From Chlamydomonas reinhardtii (lineage: Eukaryota > Chlorophyta > Chlorophyceae > Chlamydomonadales > Chlamydomonadaceae): a stretch of 64,000 bases of DNA. The DNA lies in contig NC_057014.1 in assembly GCF_000002595.2 (NCBI RefSeq), forward strand, positions 1,409,593-1,473,592, written 5' to 3'. The notes below the pieces were generated by a model. The model saw nothing but the letters and a program-made list of their open reading frames with translations. It searched no databases and had not been told where the DNA came from. A program made the translations under genes and the position numbers. Of the stretch, positions 10,107 through 22,735 are shown piece by piece. Every line of letters begins with the position of its first letter. Positions within the stretch are counted from its first letter, which is position 1.

Positions 10107-13100
10107 CTACGGCCAGCGCGGGTGCTGGTCAACCCCGTGGCCGAGGACCAGTGCCGCAACGGCGGCCAGCGCCACCGTCCACCACGCCGTCGCGGCCATG
10201 CCCGCCGCCCCGCCGCCAGCACCGCCCAGGATGGTGGTGGACCCGCCCACGCTGATGCCTGCACCGTTCGTGATGTTGTTCAGGGCGTCGATCGCGAAGG
10301 ACGGCAACAGGCTGCTGAGGTTCTTGAGAATGGCGGGGTCGACGGTGAGGTTGAGGCTCAGGCGGGGCGTGGTGACGTTGCAGCTGGACTGGGTCGCCAG
10401 TGAGTCGCACAGTGCGCTGGCGTTGTTGTAGGCCGCCACCCAGCTGCGGGGAGAGCGGTTGGCGCGAGGCAGCAGCGGCGTGCAGCGGGCGAGATCGTGA
10501 GTCAACGGGGTTTGAAGCATGCAGAGTTCCGGCGCCACTCGTCCTACGGCATGCCGCTTAGGTGCACACGGGCCTTTCAGTGAAAGCCGGCCATCCCGAA
10601 GCCGAACAAAACGGCACACCGCCCCGCGCCGCACCGCACCACACCACCCCCTAGCCCACCCGGCCATATGCGCAGTGTGGGCCCTTTCCGCTTGTGATTT
10701 CCTGCCCCACACGGCCGCTCCCAGCTCCCAGCTCCATCACTCACATGTCCTTGGGGTCCAGCATCATGCGCTCCACGACGTCCATGGCCACGGTGCAGGC
10801 CTGCGCCAGGTCCACCCAGCTGCAGCCCGACACAGCGGCGCAGTCGGCCTGTGCGCAGCCGGGCGGAGAATGGGCAGAGCGGCCGGAATGGGAGGGAGGC
10901 ACGGGAGGGAGGGTTATAGCCATGATTAGCTTAGGAGGGATGGGATGGGATGGTTCCAAGCGGCCACGCGCCCGGACTATGAAGGAGGAGAAGAGGGCCC
11001 CAGATCCTGTCCCTGGTGGTGAGTGGTGAGCGTACCCGACCTCGTTCCTACCTTGTTGAGCTTGATGGGGCAGGTGTTCACGGTGGACTGCGGGCGAGGG
11101 GAAGGCACAGCGAGGCGGCCGGGGTTTTGCACGTGTCACAGAGGATGACATGTTTGCTTGGCATACCATCTGGAAAAGGTGCAAAGCCGGGTAGGGCGGC
11201 GTGCGAAAACCTACAGAAAGGCCCAAACGGACGTGGCCACCCATCCCGAGCCACAACCCACCATCAACTTGGAGCTAGTGTTGCAGCTGCCAAACAGCTC
11301 CGGCGTCATGAGCGACGACAGCACATCCTTGCCCGACTGCACGACAGCGAGACATCACGTGTTGGTGACACGTCCAACAATGGTGCTGGTAAACACGAGG
11401 ACCGGCCATCTGGGTCAGGGGCTTCCGAGGGTGGTGCCCCGCATATGGTGCGTAGTGACGTCGTGCGCTCCCGCCATATGCACCCACACACTCCCGGGGC
11501 TCTGCTGGGCGCCTGCTACGCAGGCAGGCAGGAGCCCGAGCTCATCCCACACGGGGGACACGCCCACGTGTGAGCTCACCCCCAGGCCGCTGATGACCGT
11601 GTCAGCCAGGGACTTGAGGTAGGAGGTGTCGGTGGTCCAGGCCGCAACGCAAGCCTGCCGTGAACATGTGGTGTTGGGGCCCGCACACGGGCAGAACAGG
11701 ACAGGGGGCCCGAGGACCGTGTCGGTGGAAATGGTCTTGGGCAGAGTTCAGGGAAGCAAGCGGCGTTCGGCCTGGGTGCCTCAATCTGTAACCCAGCTGA
11801 GGACATGTGCTGGCGAGGCTGGACTTGCCATGAACTCAAACCAGATAACTCCGAACAGACAACCGAAGCTGCTCGCCGCCACGCCTCATTTGGACAGATC
11901 CTTGCAACACCATGGCGCCCCAAGCATTGCTCTGTGTGCCTGGCCCTTACCCGCGTCCTGGCCCTGGCCCTGCACCCATCAGCAGCAGGCCTCTCGCCCC
12001 ACCTGGCTGTTGTTGGCGGCGGCCGTGGCGTTGTTCACCAGCAGTGAGATGGTCGCGTTGGACACCGTGACGTTGAGCTGGCCTGCACGTGTTCCAGCGT
12101 TCGGGGAGCGGGGCGGTTGAGAGGGTACTCCCGTGGGCCTGTCACAGAGCTGAGGGTCCCATGTGGGACCCGCGCCCTCCCACCCTTGCTGCGAAGGCCA
12201 GGGGCCGCGGTCTAACAGCCCAATCACACCACGGCGCTCAACACCAGAACCCGCCACTTTCCTGCCCCACACCCAAAACCCACCCGCGGCGTCCTTGATC
12301 GCCTGCACCGCCTGCGCCGCTACGCCGTTGATCAGCCCCATGACCGCATCTCCCAGCGTCTGCACGGGCTGGCTGGTCAGCACGCTGGAGCCGTTGACCA
12401 GCTTGCAGCTGTAGCCGCCGTACGAGGCGGACGCGCACGTGTCCTGCCAGCCGCTGCCGCTGCTGCCGTCCGCGGCGCCGCCAGTGAGGGAGGCGCAGCT
12501 GACAGCCGCGTCCAGCCGGCTGCCGGGGCAGAAGGCCGAGCGACGCAGCAGCTGCATGGACCAGAACGGGAACGTCTCAAGGTACATCACGATGGAAGGT
12601 CACAATGGGGTGGGGGCATGGAAGTGAAATGAAATGATGGACGGGGCGGGGGCCACGATGGCAGGCAGCCCAGCGCCGCTCCTACGCCTGCTCTTCCCGA
12701 TGCAGGCCCGCTGCCTGCTTGCCCCAACGCCTCCATTGAATAATATCTTGCGGAACGCCATGTACCAGCGCCCGCGTTGGGTGCTGTCCTCCTTAACCCA
12801 CAGGCCACCTGGCAAGGGCCCGCCTTTGCGGCGCCCCGTTGGGGTCTAGCAGGATCCGCCGCCCAGGCCCATTCTGTCAAACATCCAACACCGATCTCCC
12901 ATTCCAGTGCTCCCATGGATTACACAACCCACCTCGGGATCTAGCAGGTCTTTAATACCGCAGCTTTGCGCAACTGCGTCCCACTCGCAGCCATACTCGG
13001 TAGCAGCAGCCACGCAGTCTATACGGGAGGCGGTATAGTTGGCGCAAACCGTAGCGCGGTACGCAGCTCGCGCCAGCACCCTGACGGATGATTCAACCAA

Positions 13101-13458
13101 GCAACACGTTAGCGCAGAGTCCTCAAGGGTGGGAGGAGGTCGCCGCTAGCGCGAGGGTAGGAGGCAACGCGGCAGTCTGACGGGCGAGCTGCGCGCGTGT
13201 GGCCCCGGCGTGTGGCGCGAGGGAACATTTCTTCCTGGACCGGCCCAGCCCTGCTGTATGCGTTGCTGCATATCAAGGGAATCCTTACTTTGCGCTGTTT
13301 GTGGTTGGCGTCCCCAAGCGCTCCGGCAGCGACGCAATGAAGCCGCTCGTTAGCACGCAGTCCGCTCCATCCCAGCCACACTGTGTCACATTGATGCTAG
13401 CAGCAGCTGCGGCTGCAACTAGGCCCGCGAGAAGAAGCAGTTTTGCGAATGGCGTCAT
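10107..13458 (-). CDS. secreted Cys-rich N-glycoprotein, probable GPI anchor
   Basis: The start at 13458 gives a classic signal peptide (MTPFAKLLLLAGLVAAAAAA). Phase-consistent exons are 13289-13458, 12933-13080, 12003-12082, 11580-11654, 11262-11336, 11052-11087, 10745-10848 and 10107-10443. A further large exon ends at 12284 and starts near 12574. One more exon near 12.65-12.83 kb (segment RGRWYMAFRKILFN) is uncertain at both ends. The product has paired Cys in short blocks (CGWDGADC, CANYTASRIDC, CSWVDLAQAC) and many N-x-S/T sequons (NVT, NYT, NGS, NAT, NTS, NLT, NIT). It ends with a Gly/Ala-rich stretch, a hydrophobic segment (WWTVALAAVAALVLG) and a short tail, as in GPI-anchor signals. 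It is probably a cell-surface or extracellular-matrix protein. The family is not recognised; a simple type I membrane anchor is the alternative. Confidence 0.75.
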
Positions 13459-13766
13459 CGTTCAGGCGTCACACAACAGGAATCTGCTGCTTAAATGTGG
13501 TTTAATAACTATATCATACTACCGTCTGTGATGAACACCTTTTGATTTGCGTCGCGACGAGTCTCTGTGGCGAGCGAGGGGCCGAATGCGGGGGTTCGCG
13601 ACGGCACGGTCTCGCTCGTATCCGATTACCGAGCTTATGTATGTTGTTTAAACTTGCATTCGCATACATATCGCACACAGTGACCGGCACGCGGTGGCAG
13701 CTCCCGGCCCTTCCACTTCTACGATAAGACCACCCGGCCAGACACCCGGCCACGCCGATGCGTCCT

Positions 13767-16700
13767 TCAGTCCTCCTTTTTGCTCGCCATCGCCTCGCTG
13801 CCGCGCCCCCGCCGCCTCCGCATCTCCATCACCTGACGCAGGGTTGCACGCTCCGCCCGTAGCATGACTCCGCCCACGACCGCCAACAGGCCAAACGCAA
13901 CCGCCACATGCGGCGCAGCGCGGCGCAGGAAGAGCCGCTGCGGTGTGGAGCCGTCCACCCCAGGGGCCACAAGAAAGATGTAGTTTGAAACGCCGGCGGC
14001 ACACGCGGCGACCGCGAAGGCCGCAAGGGTTGCGGATGACGGCAGCAGGTCACGCCGCAGGGAGAAGCACGGCAGCGGTCGGAAGAAGCGGCGGATGCAC
14101 CTGTGGCAGGCGTGTGGCGGGGGTGTGCGAACAATGCGATTGGACAGTGTGAAGGCAGTTTGGTGAAGTTCCGTCGAGTGCAGCTGATTCCCAGACACCA
14201 GCAGATGGCAAACAATGTGCAACGGCAGGGCAGGAGTGCGCGGCTGGTGTGGCGGATGGGGTGGCGGTCGGGGTGGGGCAGATGCGGGTGCCACAGCTTC
14301 AAGACCCCACAACCCACCGAGTCGCTCCCTGGCCGCATACGGGCAAGCCCGCAGGCCCCTATGCTGATACACTGGGTTAGTGTGCCGGCGCCGTGTGCGT
14401 TGCAACTCGTGCCACACGTGCCGCGAAACCATCCTCGCCCCCGAGCCCCGCAAAGACTACATCAACCCTCATTCGCCATCGCGAACTACCCACCATGCGG
14501 AGTAGGCGATGCGCAGGACCATGTTCGCTGCATCCGCCGCCACCATCCCCAGGGCGCCCAGCCGACCCACAAGGCCCACGCAGGCGCCCACGTGCGCGCC
14601 CGCGAACAGAAGCAGCAGCGCATTAGAGGCCTGGTGGGGAGCAACCGAGCAACCAGTTCGTAGACATGTTATGTTAGGAGATTGTGGCGTGTAAGGTAGT
14701 GATGTGCCGTAAACGCGCCAAATGTGCGGCGTGCCTCTTCACGCAGAGGCGGCTATTCTAATTCCAACAGCATTGCAACAGCTCTTAGCGCCGCCCCATG
14801 CACGCCCCGCACCCACCTGCAGGCCCCGGGCGTCGAGCACCGCGTGCACGAATGCCTCCCCAATGCCTGCGGAGTAGCGGAGGGCAGCCGGTGAGGAGAC
14901 GTTGAGGACGGCGGTGGGGAGACGAAAAAGGCAGTTGTCTCGAAGGCTGCTCTCGTATAATTCGGTACTGCTTAATTCGGTACTGCTGACACTGACACTG
15001 ACGACAACACCCACCTTCCGAGCTGCGGCCCGCTCGTATATCACAGCAACCCGCATCACCCAACAACAACAAGAACAGCCCGCAAAGGCCACGCCTAGCA
15101 TCAATCCTTCCTCCAAATCCGTTCATCGACCTCACACAGGCTGCTACGCACCGTTCAGCGCCAGTAGCAGCACGTACACGCTGTACGCAGCCAACACCGC
15201 CGGCGCCTCCGTCTCGCTCCAGCGTGTGCCGTACACCAGCCGCAGCAGCGTGTAGGCGTAGGCGGGGCCAAACGCCGCCGCCGCCAGTCCCAGCACGCAC
15301 ACGGCCTTCACCATGGGACCCAGCGCCGCCGCCAGCGGCGCCAGCCGCCGCTCCGCCGCCGCCGCCGCCGCCGCCGCCTTGGACGGCTCCGCCTTCCGGC
15401 CTCCCGCTGCCGCTTTGGTCCCTGCGCTCCCTTGCCCTGGCGGCGCCGCCGCAGCGGCGGTCGGCCCCTCTGCAGCGGAGCCCGCAACCGACTCTTTCGT
15501 CGCGGCCTCTGCGGCGGCCTCTGCGCCCCACGCGCTGAAGGCCGCGAAGGCCGCCTCCTCCAGCGGCTGGAACAGCGTGCGAACCACCAGGCTGCCCAGA
15601 TTGGACACCAGCCCGTACACGCCCTGACGAGGTTGGAAAAGAATCAAACAATGAACAGATAACGAGTAAGTCGTGAACAGGAAAGTAAGATGCGGACGTA
15701 GCGGGTGTCTGATGGTACTATGGTAGTGTGGGCCCACGCCGCGCCTGCTCAATGCCCGGTGCCAAGTGCCCACCACGGCAGTGGGGCTATAGCGCTAAGG
15801 AGAGACGAACGCAGAGGCAGAGAAGGAGCAGGCGAGGGCCCCGCGCCGGCCCTGAATGTAAAGTGCCCACTGCCCACTGCCCACCTGGTTGACGGCGGAC
15901 TGCATCGTGGCCAACACCACCTTGCTGCCCTCGGCCAGAGCCAGTTTCTCCACCTGAGGAGTGGGGGAATAAATTCATGATTAGGTAACAAGTGAAGGGG
16001 GGAGGCCGGAGGCGCGCCAGCACGGGACGACGGGACGTGCCAGGTGTTGGGTGCAGCGGGGGGGAGGTAGCCATCCATGGGATGGTGTGTATCAAATATG
16101 AAGTGAAGTGCCGACGTCCAGAGGTACAGCGGGCGGGGGGGAGGGGGGCGTGCAGAAGGCAGCCGGGCCTCAAAAGCGCTCGACAGATAGGAAACACAGG
16201 GAGGCGGCAGCGGGCATTTGGTTCCGTGAGTGTCCCTCGCCCGCCCCGCCCTGCCCTGCCCCGCCCCGCCCCGCCCTCCCACCGCGCTCACCGCCTGCAG
16301 GGTGAAGACGGCGCTGGTTCCCAACACCCGCAGCTCCTGCGGGGTCCAGCGAGACAGCCAGCTGCTGCGCGCCTGCGGGCAGGTAGGCGCATGCGGCCGC
16401 ACATTCGACAGGTGCGCGAATGCTACTTGCCAGGTCGGCAGCCCACGGTATCACAAGCAAGATCCGCTAAAATGCCTCGCCGGCCTCGACACAGTTACAG
16501 CCCTATCCAGCCACTCACCCCCGCGCGTTTGTCCGCCCGCAGCAGCCGCCAGCCCACAGCGCCGTAGCCCGCCAGCGCCACCGCCGCCAGCGCCAGCTGT
16601 GCCGCACTGAACACCAGCGCCGGCGGCAGGCCTGTGGCGGCGGAGCGGGCGGCGGAGCCAGCAGGCGGCTCCACCGGCCTGAGCGCGAGGCCCAGACGCC

Positions 16701-18181
16701 GCAGGAGCGCGGGCGCCAGGGACGGGAGGGACAGCAGGCCCAGCGTAACTAGGCTTTTGGTGAGCGTTGACGCAAACTCCACGCCGACACGCGCTCTGCG
16801 GAATGGAGTGGCATCATTGCTGAGATAAGCAAGCAGCCGAGCCGAACCGGTTGAGCTAAAAGCCTACAAACCAGATACCGCAATTCCGTAATGGTCCGTG
16901 TTCCTTGCGATACCGTAAACACTATGCACCACGCATGACACGCGACACGCACCACACCACGCCACGCCACAGGGCATTGCCCCGACCCACCCGAACATGA
17001 GGTGCACTGAGGCAAGGATGTAGAAGGGCTCCGCCGCCAGCTCCACCAGCGCCGCAAGGCCTGTGCGGGGATGAGGTGAAGTGAGGGTGCTGACAGGAGT
17101 GAGGGTGCTGACAGGAGTGAGGGTGCTGGGAGGAGTGAGGGTGCTGGGAGGAGTGTGCTGCGCTGTGGTGTGGTGCCGCCAAGGGGCGGCGTGGGGTGGC
17201 GCAGGGCGATGGGACCCGCGGCCGCCTGCCAATACAATGGAGTAGTGGTCTGCAAACCGTAGCGTCAGACGCTTCCCAGCCCAAACCATGAAACACAAAC
17301 GCACGACACGCCTATCCCGACAAACACACACAGCATCGCCCGCTCCTTCCCCGCCCACCATGCAGTAGCACCGCCTCCCGGTAGTACGGCACTGCAGCTG
17401 ACTCGCCCCTGCCATTGGCAGTAGCAGCACCAGTACTAGCGGCAGCAGCTGCTACAGCCGCGTCGTGGCGCCATATGGCCAGGCCGCACACCGCTGCGGT
17501 CACGACCACGCCTAACGGGACCACCAGCCATGCCACGCGCAGCACGGCGCGGTTGTCTATTCCACTGCCTTGAATGCTGCTGCTATCTTTGCCAACGCTG
17601 CCGTTGCTATGCTTTCCAGCCGAACCCTTAGCCCCGTTACTTGACTTGCTGCTGTCTGAGGCAGCATCCGCATCATCGTCGGCACCGGCGCCGCCGCCGA
17701 AGCGCAAGCAGCCGCGCCGGAAGCCTTCCCGGCTAATGAACAACGCTGTGGTGGTGAGCAGGTGGAATTGCACCGATGACAGCTGCAGGAGGGGAGCGGG
17801 ACGCATGGTCAAAGCGTTGGCGGGTTGCGGCGGCGCTTGGAAGCAAGCGCGGCGTAGGTTGAGGACGACCTACTGGTTAGGTACATTGCTTATCGTGGAT
17901 GTCGACGGCACTACGTTTCCTGCCACATGCGCTGTTGCCTGCCCTCACCCCGTACGCCTCCGGTGACAGGTGCCGCGCAATCAGCAAGTTGATGATGAAT
18001 GTCACCAGCCGCGTGCCGATCTGCGACGCTGCGCCGACAGGGGAGAAGTGCGGGTGGTGGTGAGGAGGTGTGGGTGAGGTGTCCCGCGGGGGGTGCTGCT
18101 GTCGCGAGTGCAGTACCTCTCACCCAGTAGCGTGAGGAAGCCAGACGCCACCACGCTCGCACGATCCTGTCCTGCAGCCAT
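13767..18181 (-). CDS. RFT1: RFT1, Man5GlcNAc2-PP-dolichol flippase-pathway protein
   Basis: This polytopic ER membrane protein is required for the luminal-side Man5GlcNAc2-PP-dolichol used in N-glycosylation. Eleven exons fit in phase: 18124-18181, 17949-18028, 17359-17782, 16991-17060, 16519-16795, 16292-16372, 15885-15953, 15152-15623, 14817-14866, 14494-14630 and 13767-14100, giving 683 residues. Diagnostic segments are IGTRLVTFIINLLIARHLSP, FISREGFRRGCL, VYGLVSNLGSLVVRTLFQP, LEEAAFAAF, YGTRWSETEAPAVL, LLLALNGIGEAFVHAV and MVLRIAYSAW. It is longer than the usual ~540 residues because of a Ser/Gly/Asp-rich insert in exon 3 and an Ala/Lys-rich insert in exon 8. It is transcribed away from the DUF262-HNH gene. 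Its product would serve glycoproteins such as its neighbour, but that link is only proximity. Very confident. Confidence 0.95.
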
Positions 18182-18395
18182 ACTCGCTAGCCTGTTTGCC
18201 AACCTACGCGAGTGACAAGCACTGGCGAACCGCGACCAAAGCCATTAGCTGTCGGCGCGAACTATATGTGGTGTGATTTATAAGTGTTGAATGTAACTAA
18301 TTGAACTCGTCAGAATTTCGATACAGTAGCTCGGCTCGGTGCCTGGATCCAAGAACGATTGCAGAATGAACCTGAGACAAACCGTAATAACCTAA
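18182..18395. promoter_or_regulatory. short divergent promoter region, RFT1 / DUF262-HNH gene
   Basis: Only about 214 bp separate the RFT1 start codon (minus) from the first possible ATG of the DUF262-HNH gene (plus), so the two probably share or overlap promoters. It is locally AT-richer than its surroundings (tatatgtggtgtgatttata near 18262). No specific box is assigned. Confidence 0.5.
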
Positions 18396-20640
18396 ATGCG
18401 CCACACAGAGTATTATGTAACTGTGAAAACACGCCGCGCAAGTCAGGGAGGGGGCAGCCTGCTGCAAATGCTCGCAGGCATGCTTCGGCGACGACAGTGC
18501 CTCGACGCAGTATCGTGCCTCACACTTCTTACACGCAATCATGCTGCCCCAGTAGTCGGCCTGGCAACCAGACATGGCCGCAGCAGGGGCTCCGAGGAGA
18601 AACACGCGCTGGGCCGCTGCGTAGTGCCCCACCCAACGGACTCCCTGCTCTTTCCCGTAACATTTTACACGACCAATGAGCAGCCGTCCTTCAAGCGGCC
18701 GGAGGTCAGAGCAGATTTAGAGTACGTGGCCTTACAGGATATTATAGCGGACATTGAAAGCGGTGCTATCAACCTGGAGCCGGAGTGAGTTTTGTGCACG
18801 ACGGTCCAGGGAAAGCGTGTCACCTACTGAACTGGCACCTTGCAGTTACCAGAGAGGCTTCATTTGGAGCGCTAAAACCTGCTCCAGCTTTATTGGGACG
18901 GTTTTCCAAGGGGTGGAGACGCCGCCGCTCACGTTCTACAGGTAAGGCGGGTCTTATTCACTCCACACACACTTCATCAACCTCACGGCAAGGACATAGC
19001 TGAACGGAGTTATGGGTGGGGCAGGAGCTTAACTCATGCCCTTGCTGCACGGCTGCGCCCTGCCGCCGCTCATCTTCACGCACGCACATCACGCACAGGC
19101 GCGAGGACCCAAAACGCGGGATGGTGCGGGATGTGGTGGATGGCAAGCAGCGGCTCGTGGCGTTGTATACGTTCATGACTGGTAGGTGGGCCATCATTCC
19201 CTAAGTCCCCGGCCGCGTGGAACAGCACGGCTGGACTGAGCTTCTTCAACGACACGGGTCAATCGTGTGAGGCCGCTTGTCGGGGCGATGTATGAGTGGG
19301 CGCTTCGCTCGGCCGGGGTATGGTCACATGCATCCGAATCCACTCCCGCCACAGGAGGGCTTCATTGCGTGCCCAAGCACCATACATGTACAATTCGGTA
19401 AGGCGCAATGGTGCACCATTTGCTCATGCACCCAGGGAACAAGGAGCTATACCCCAAGGCGCCCACGGTCCTGGACTTAAAGGACGACGACTTGTGCGCT
19501 GTCCTGCACAACAAGTCGTTTCTTAAGCTGTCCAGTTCTGACCAGTCGTACATGAGAAGCGCGGCGCTTCCGGTAAGAGTGTCGGGGTGCATGCGTGGAG
19601 CGGCCGTGGTCGAGTGTTTGTGGTATTTTCGTTGAAGTTTACGCACCCAAGCTGAGCTTACTTGCAATTGCTTTTGGTTGCAAACCTTACGCGTTGTACA
19701 GGTGCGCACATTGCCACCCACCGCCAGCCTGGACTACGGTAAGGTCATGTGGTCATCACCCTCATGGATTCCTGCTGCAACAGTGGTGACTTGCCGATGT
19801 AATCTTAACTGAACAGCAGGCAATCATGTGCACGCCAACCAAGCCCCCAACGCGCTCCTGCCTGCCACACGTGCGCAGTGTATGACGTCTACGAGAGCTT
19901 GAACCGCGGCGGCCCGGGCAACAACCCGCAATACGTTCGGCGGTGCGTTCCATGCAGGGGTGTGTCCCTCGCGTCAGGCCGACGGGTGCGGCCTAGGAAG
20001 GGTGGTGATTCAGGGCACTTCCAATTGTTTGCAGGCAAAGTGCGTGATCCAGATCATCAACATACGGGCACTCGTCTGCGTCCACGTAACTACCTGTGAC
20101 CAACATCTGTGCATGCATGCGCAGGCCGGCTTTCCATGGCGCCTACATCCGCATGCTGTCTCGCCTTGCCCGCAACGATGCGTTTCAGCAGCTGGCCGAG
20201 CTGTCGGATGCGGAGAAGGTGGATGGGTGTGAAGCGGCGTGGTGCCTGCCTGCTGGGCCTCACACTTTTGTCGGCCGTACATATACAGTGTGTTCAGCAG
20301 TGTCGCCTCCTCACGTCCTCATGTATTGATAACCCTTCCGCCGCGTCTACAGAGTGAGCAGCTGGGAGAGGAGCTGGTGCTGCGCTTCTTTGCACTTTAC
20401 CGAGTGGCCGTGCCTGACTACAAGCGGTGCGTTTGATACTGTACCCTTCGTTGCGCCACGCCAAACAGTTGCCAGACATGCACACGAGGTTACATGCTCC
20501 TACTTGCGACATGCAATCGCGTGCGAACCTGTTCAGCCGTGCTCATGCCGCCGCTGGCTGTACGTAGCTGTGCGTGACTGCCAGAGACCCAGTAAGCCTT
20601 TACTCATTATACCTCTTCAACACTCTGTCGTGCAGGCTGT

Positions 20641-20672
<32 letters not shown>

Positions 20673-22735
20673 TGCAGCTCCAAGCGCCTCCTGATTGAGG
20701 AGCTGCAGGCGCTGGAGCCCGGCAGTGGCGGCAACGTGGTGATGCAGCTGAGCGAGGCCGCGGAGAAAGACATGGAGGCGGCGTTCACGGTGCGTGGGCA
20801 TGTACGGTATGACTAAAAGCATGCACACGGCGCCGGTGCCCATGCAGCCCCGCCCACTAACGCTTCCAAGTAAGTCCGGAGGCGCATAACGGTGGGCGCA
20901 TACTCGGCCGCGCAGACGGGGGTGCGTGGGGTCACAGTGGTGGCTGGGGTCATTCCAAGGTCTGGATTAATGATAGGAGCCCTGGCTGGCATGTACTAGC
21001 ATAAGCACGCTCGGGGCACCGGTGTTCATGCAGCCCGATTCACTGTTCCAAGTCCGTAGGCGCATAACGGTGGCGTGCAGCAGGACCGCCTGTATGGCGC
21101 ACCTGGGCACAGGTAGACATCCGTGCGTTCTGGGAGAGCGGTGGTGTGGCCACCCGCCCTACCTACCTGCAGGATGCCGTGGACTTGTGTGCCGACCTTG
21201 GTCTCAAGCGCCTGGCGGAGGAAGCGATGGCGGAGGCAGGCGGCGGCGGCGGACCGGGGCGATCCTTCCGGCGAGGTAGCGGCGGCGCCACCAACCTGAT
21301 GTGGGACGTCACGCTGGTGGGGCTGCGCCTGGCGCTGGACGAAGGGTGAGGCAGCTGGGTTGCGTCACAGCAAGCTGTAAAACATGATGGCCCGGCATCA
21401 CGCACAGCGGCTTGGAGATTTACTTGTAGGAAACCGCTGTGTGCAGCACTGAAAGCTCGATCGTCATGCGTGATCGACACAGCGGATGCATGCGGGACGT
21501 TGCACGTGCCATCTCCATCTCCATCTACAGGGCGAAGCCGCTGGAGTTCAAGCGGCGCAAGGCGGCTGTGCAGGATGGCTTCCGGCAGCTGCTCAAAGAC
21601 CGCCATTGGGCGGTCACGCCGGCGGTTCTGAGCCAGGAGCGCTTGGTAGAGCGGCTTGGCCTGTTTCGAGAGCGCGTGGTGCAGCCGGGTCAAGTGGTCC
21701 GCCTGAATCAACTGCGGCGGTTGTGGGTGCGCTGCAAACTCGGGAACGGACGGTGTCCTGGGCTACTTGGGCCATACATACGTTCCGCACCTGCAAGCTG
21801 TCACCGCACAAACAACGGGACTGGAGACGCAAAATACGCGCGCGGCGCACGCCTAGCTACCTACCTATTCCACCGTTTCCTGCCGTGCTGCCTGCAGGCC
21901 GCCTGTGAAGTCCCCGCAAGGGCCGCGCACCTTCTCGGCCGCCGTGCGGCGTGAGCTGTTCAAGCGGCAGCCCGCCCCCACCTGCGGCTGGTGCGGCGAG
22001 CCCATAGTCGACGTCACGGACGCCGAGGTGGACCACGTCGTGCCGTACGCCCAAGGCGGTGCAACAACGCTCGACAACGCGCAGCTGCTGCACGCCCTGT
22101 GCAACCGGCAGCGCGGCCAGAAGCCCATGAGCGCAGCACCGGCTGCGGCGGCACAGGCTGCCGGAGGCGGGGCGGCCGGCGAGGGGCGTGAGGAGGCTGC
22201 GGCTGCACAGGCTGCGGCTGCAGCAGAGGCTGCGGCGGCAGAGGCTGCGGCGGCACCGGCTGTGGCGGAAAGGACTGCGGCGGCACCGGCCAAGCTGCTA
22301 CAGCCTGCGGCGGCACAGGCGGCGGCGGAAAGGGCAGCGGCGGCACAGGCGGTGGCACAGGCGGCGGCGGAAAGGGCAGCGGCACAGGCGGCGGCACAGG
22401 CGGCGGCGGAAAGGGCAGCGGCACAGGCGGCGGCACAGGCGGCGGCGGAAAGGGCAGCGGCGGCACAGGCGGCGGCACAGGCGGCGGCGGAAAGGGCTGC
22501 GGCGGAAAGGGCAGCGGCGGCACAGGCGGCGGCGGAAAGGGCTGCGGCGGCACATGCTGCGGTGGCAAGGGCTGCGGCGCCACAGGCTGCAGAGCACGAG
22601 GCGTCAGAGTTGAGAAAGGATGAGATAGTCAAGGGGATGGTGCTGCGGCAGGAGCTAAAGGGTACGACATGGGTGCAGTGGGGGCTGCTGGCGGCGGCGG
22701 CGGCGGGCGTGGTGCTGGTACTCGTGGCGCGGTAA
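18396..22735 (+). CDS. DUF262-HNH nuclease (GmrSD-like) with C-terminal membrane tail
   Basis: Twelve exons fit in phase: 18396-18784, 18846-18941, 19099-19181, 19436-19572, 19702-19738, 19879-19942, 20125-20218, 20353-20426, 20636-20789, 21113-21345, 21531-21752 and 21898-22735 (806 residues). The donor at 21752 and the start are the weakest calls; in-frame ATGs at 18468 and 18480 are alternatives. DUF262 signatures are PDYQRGFIW (~130), DVVDGKQRLVALYTF (~175), VYDVYESLNRGG (~250) and ELVLRFFALYR. In GmrS this ParB-like fold cuts modified DNA with NTP. The HNH part (~557-600) is CGWCGEP ... EVDHVVPYAQGG ... LDNAQLL ... CNRQR, with all zinc and catalytic positions. A long Ala/Glu/Arg helix (AAAERAAAQ repeats) and a hydrophobic tail (TWVQWGL ... 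VLVLVAR) follow. A (CAG)n run gives poly-Ser in exon 9. Domain calls are firm; a role in DNA restriction or defence is inference. Confidence 0.85.
22310..22560 (+). repeat. Ala-rich coding minisatellite
   Basis: Tandem GC-rich units encode AAAERAAAQ-type repeats inside the last exon of the DUF262-HNH gene. The antisense strand reads as Pro/Val/Phe repeats, which is a shadow. The array is shorter in the 34.8-35.4 kb paralogue. Confidence 0.85.

Noticed and set aside
22014-22583. Pro/Val/Phe-repeat frame on minus at the HNH gene
   Set aside because: It is the antisense shadow of the Ala-rich array.
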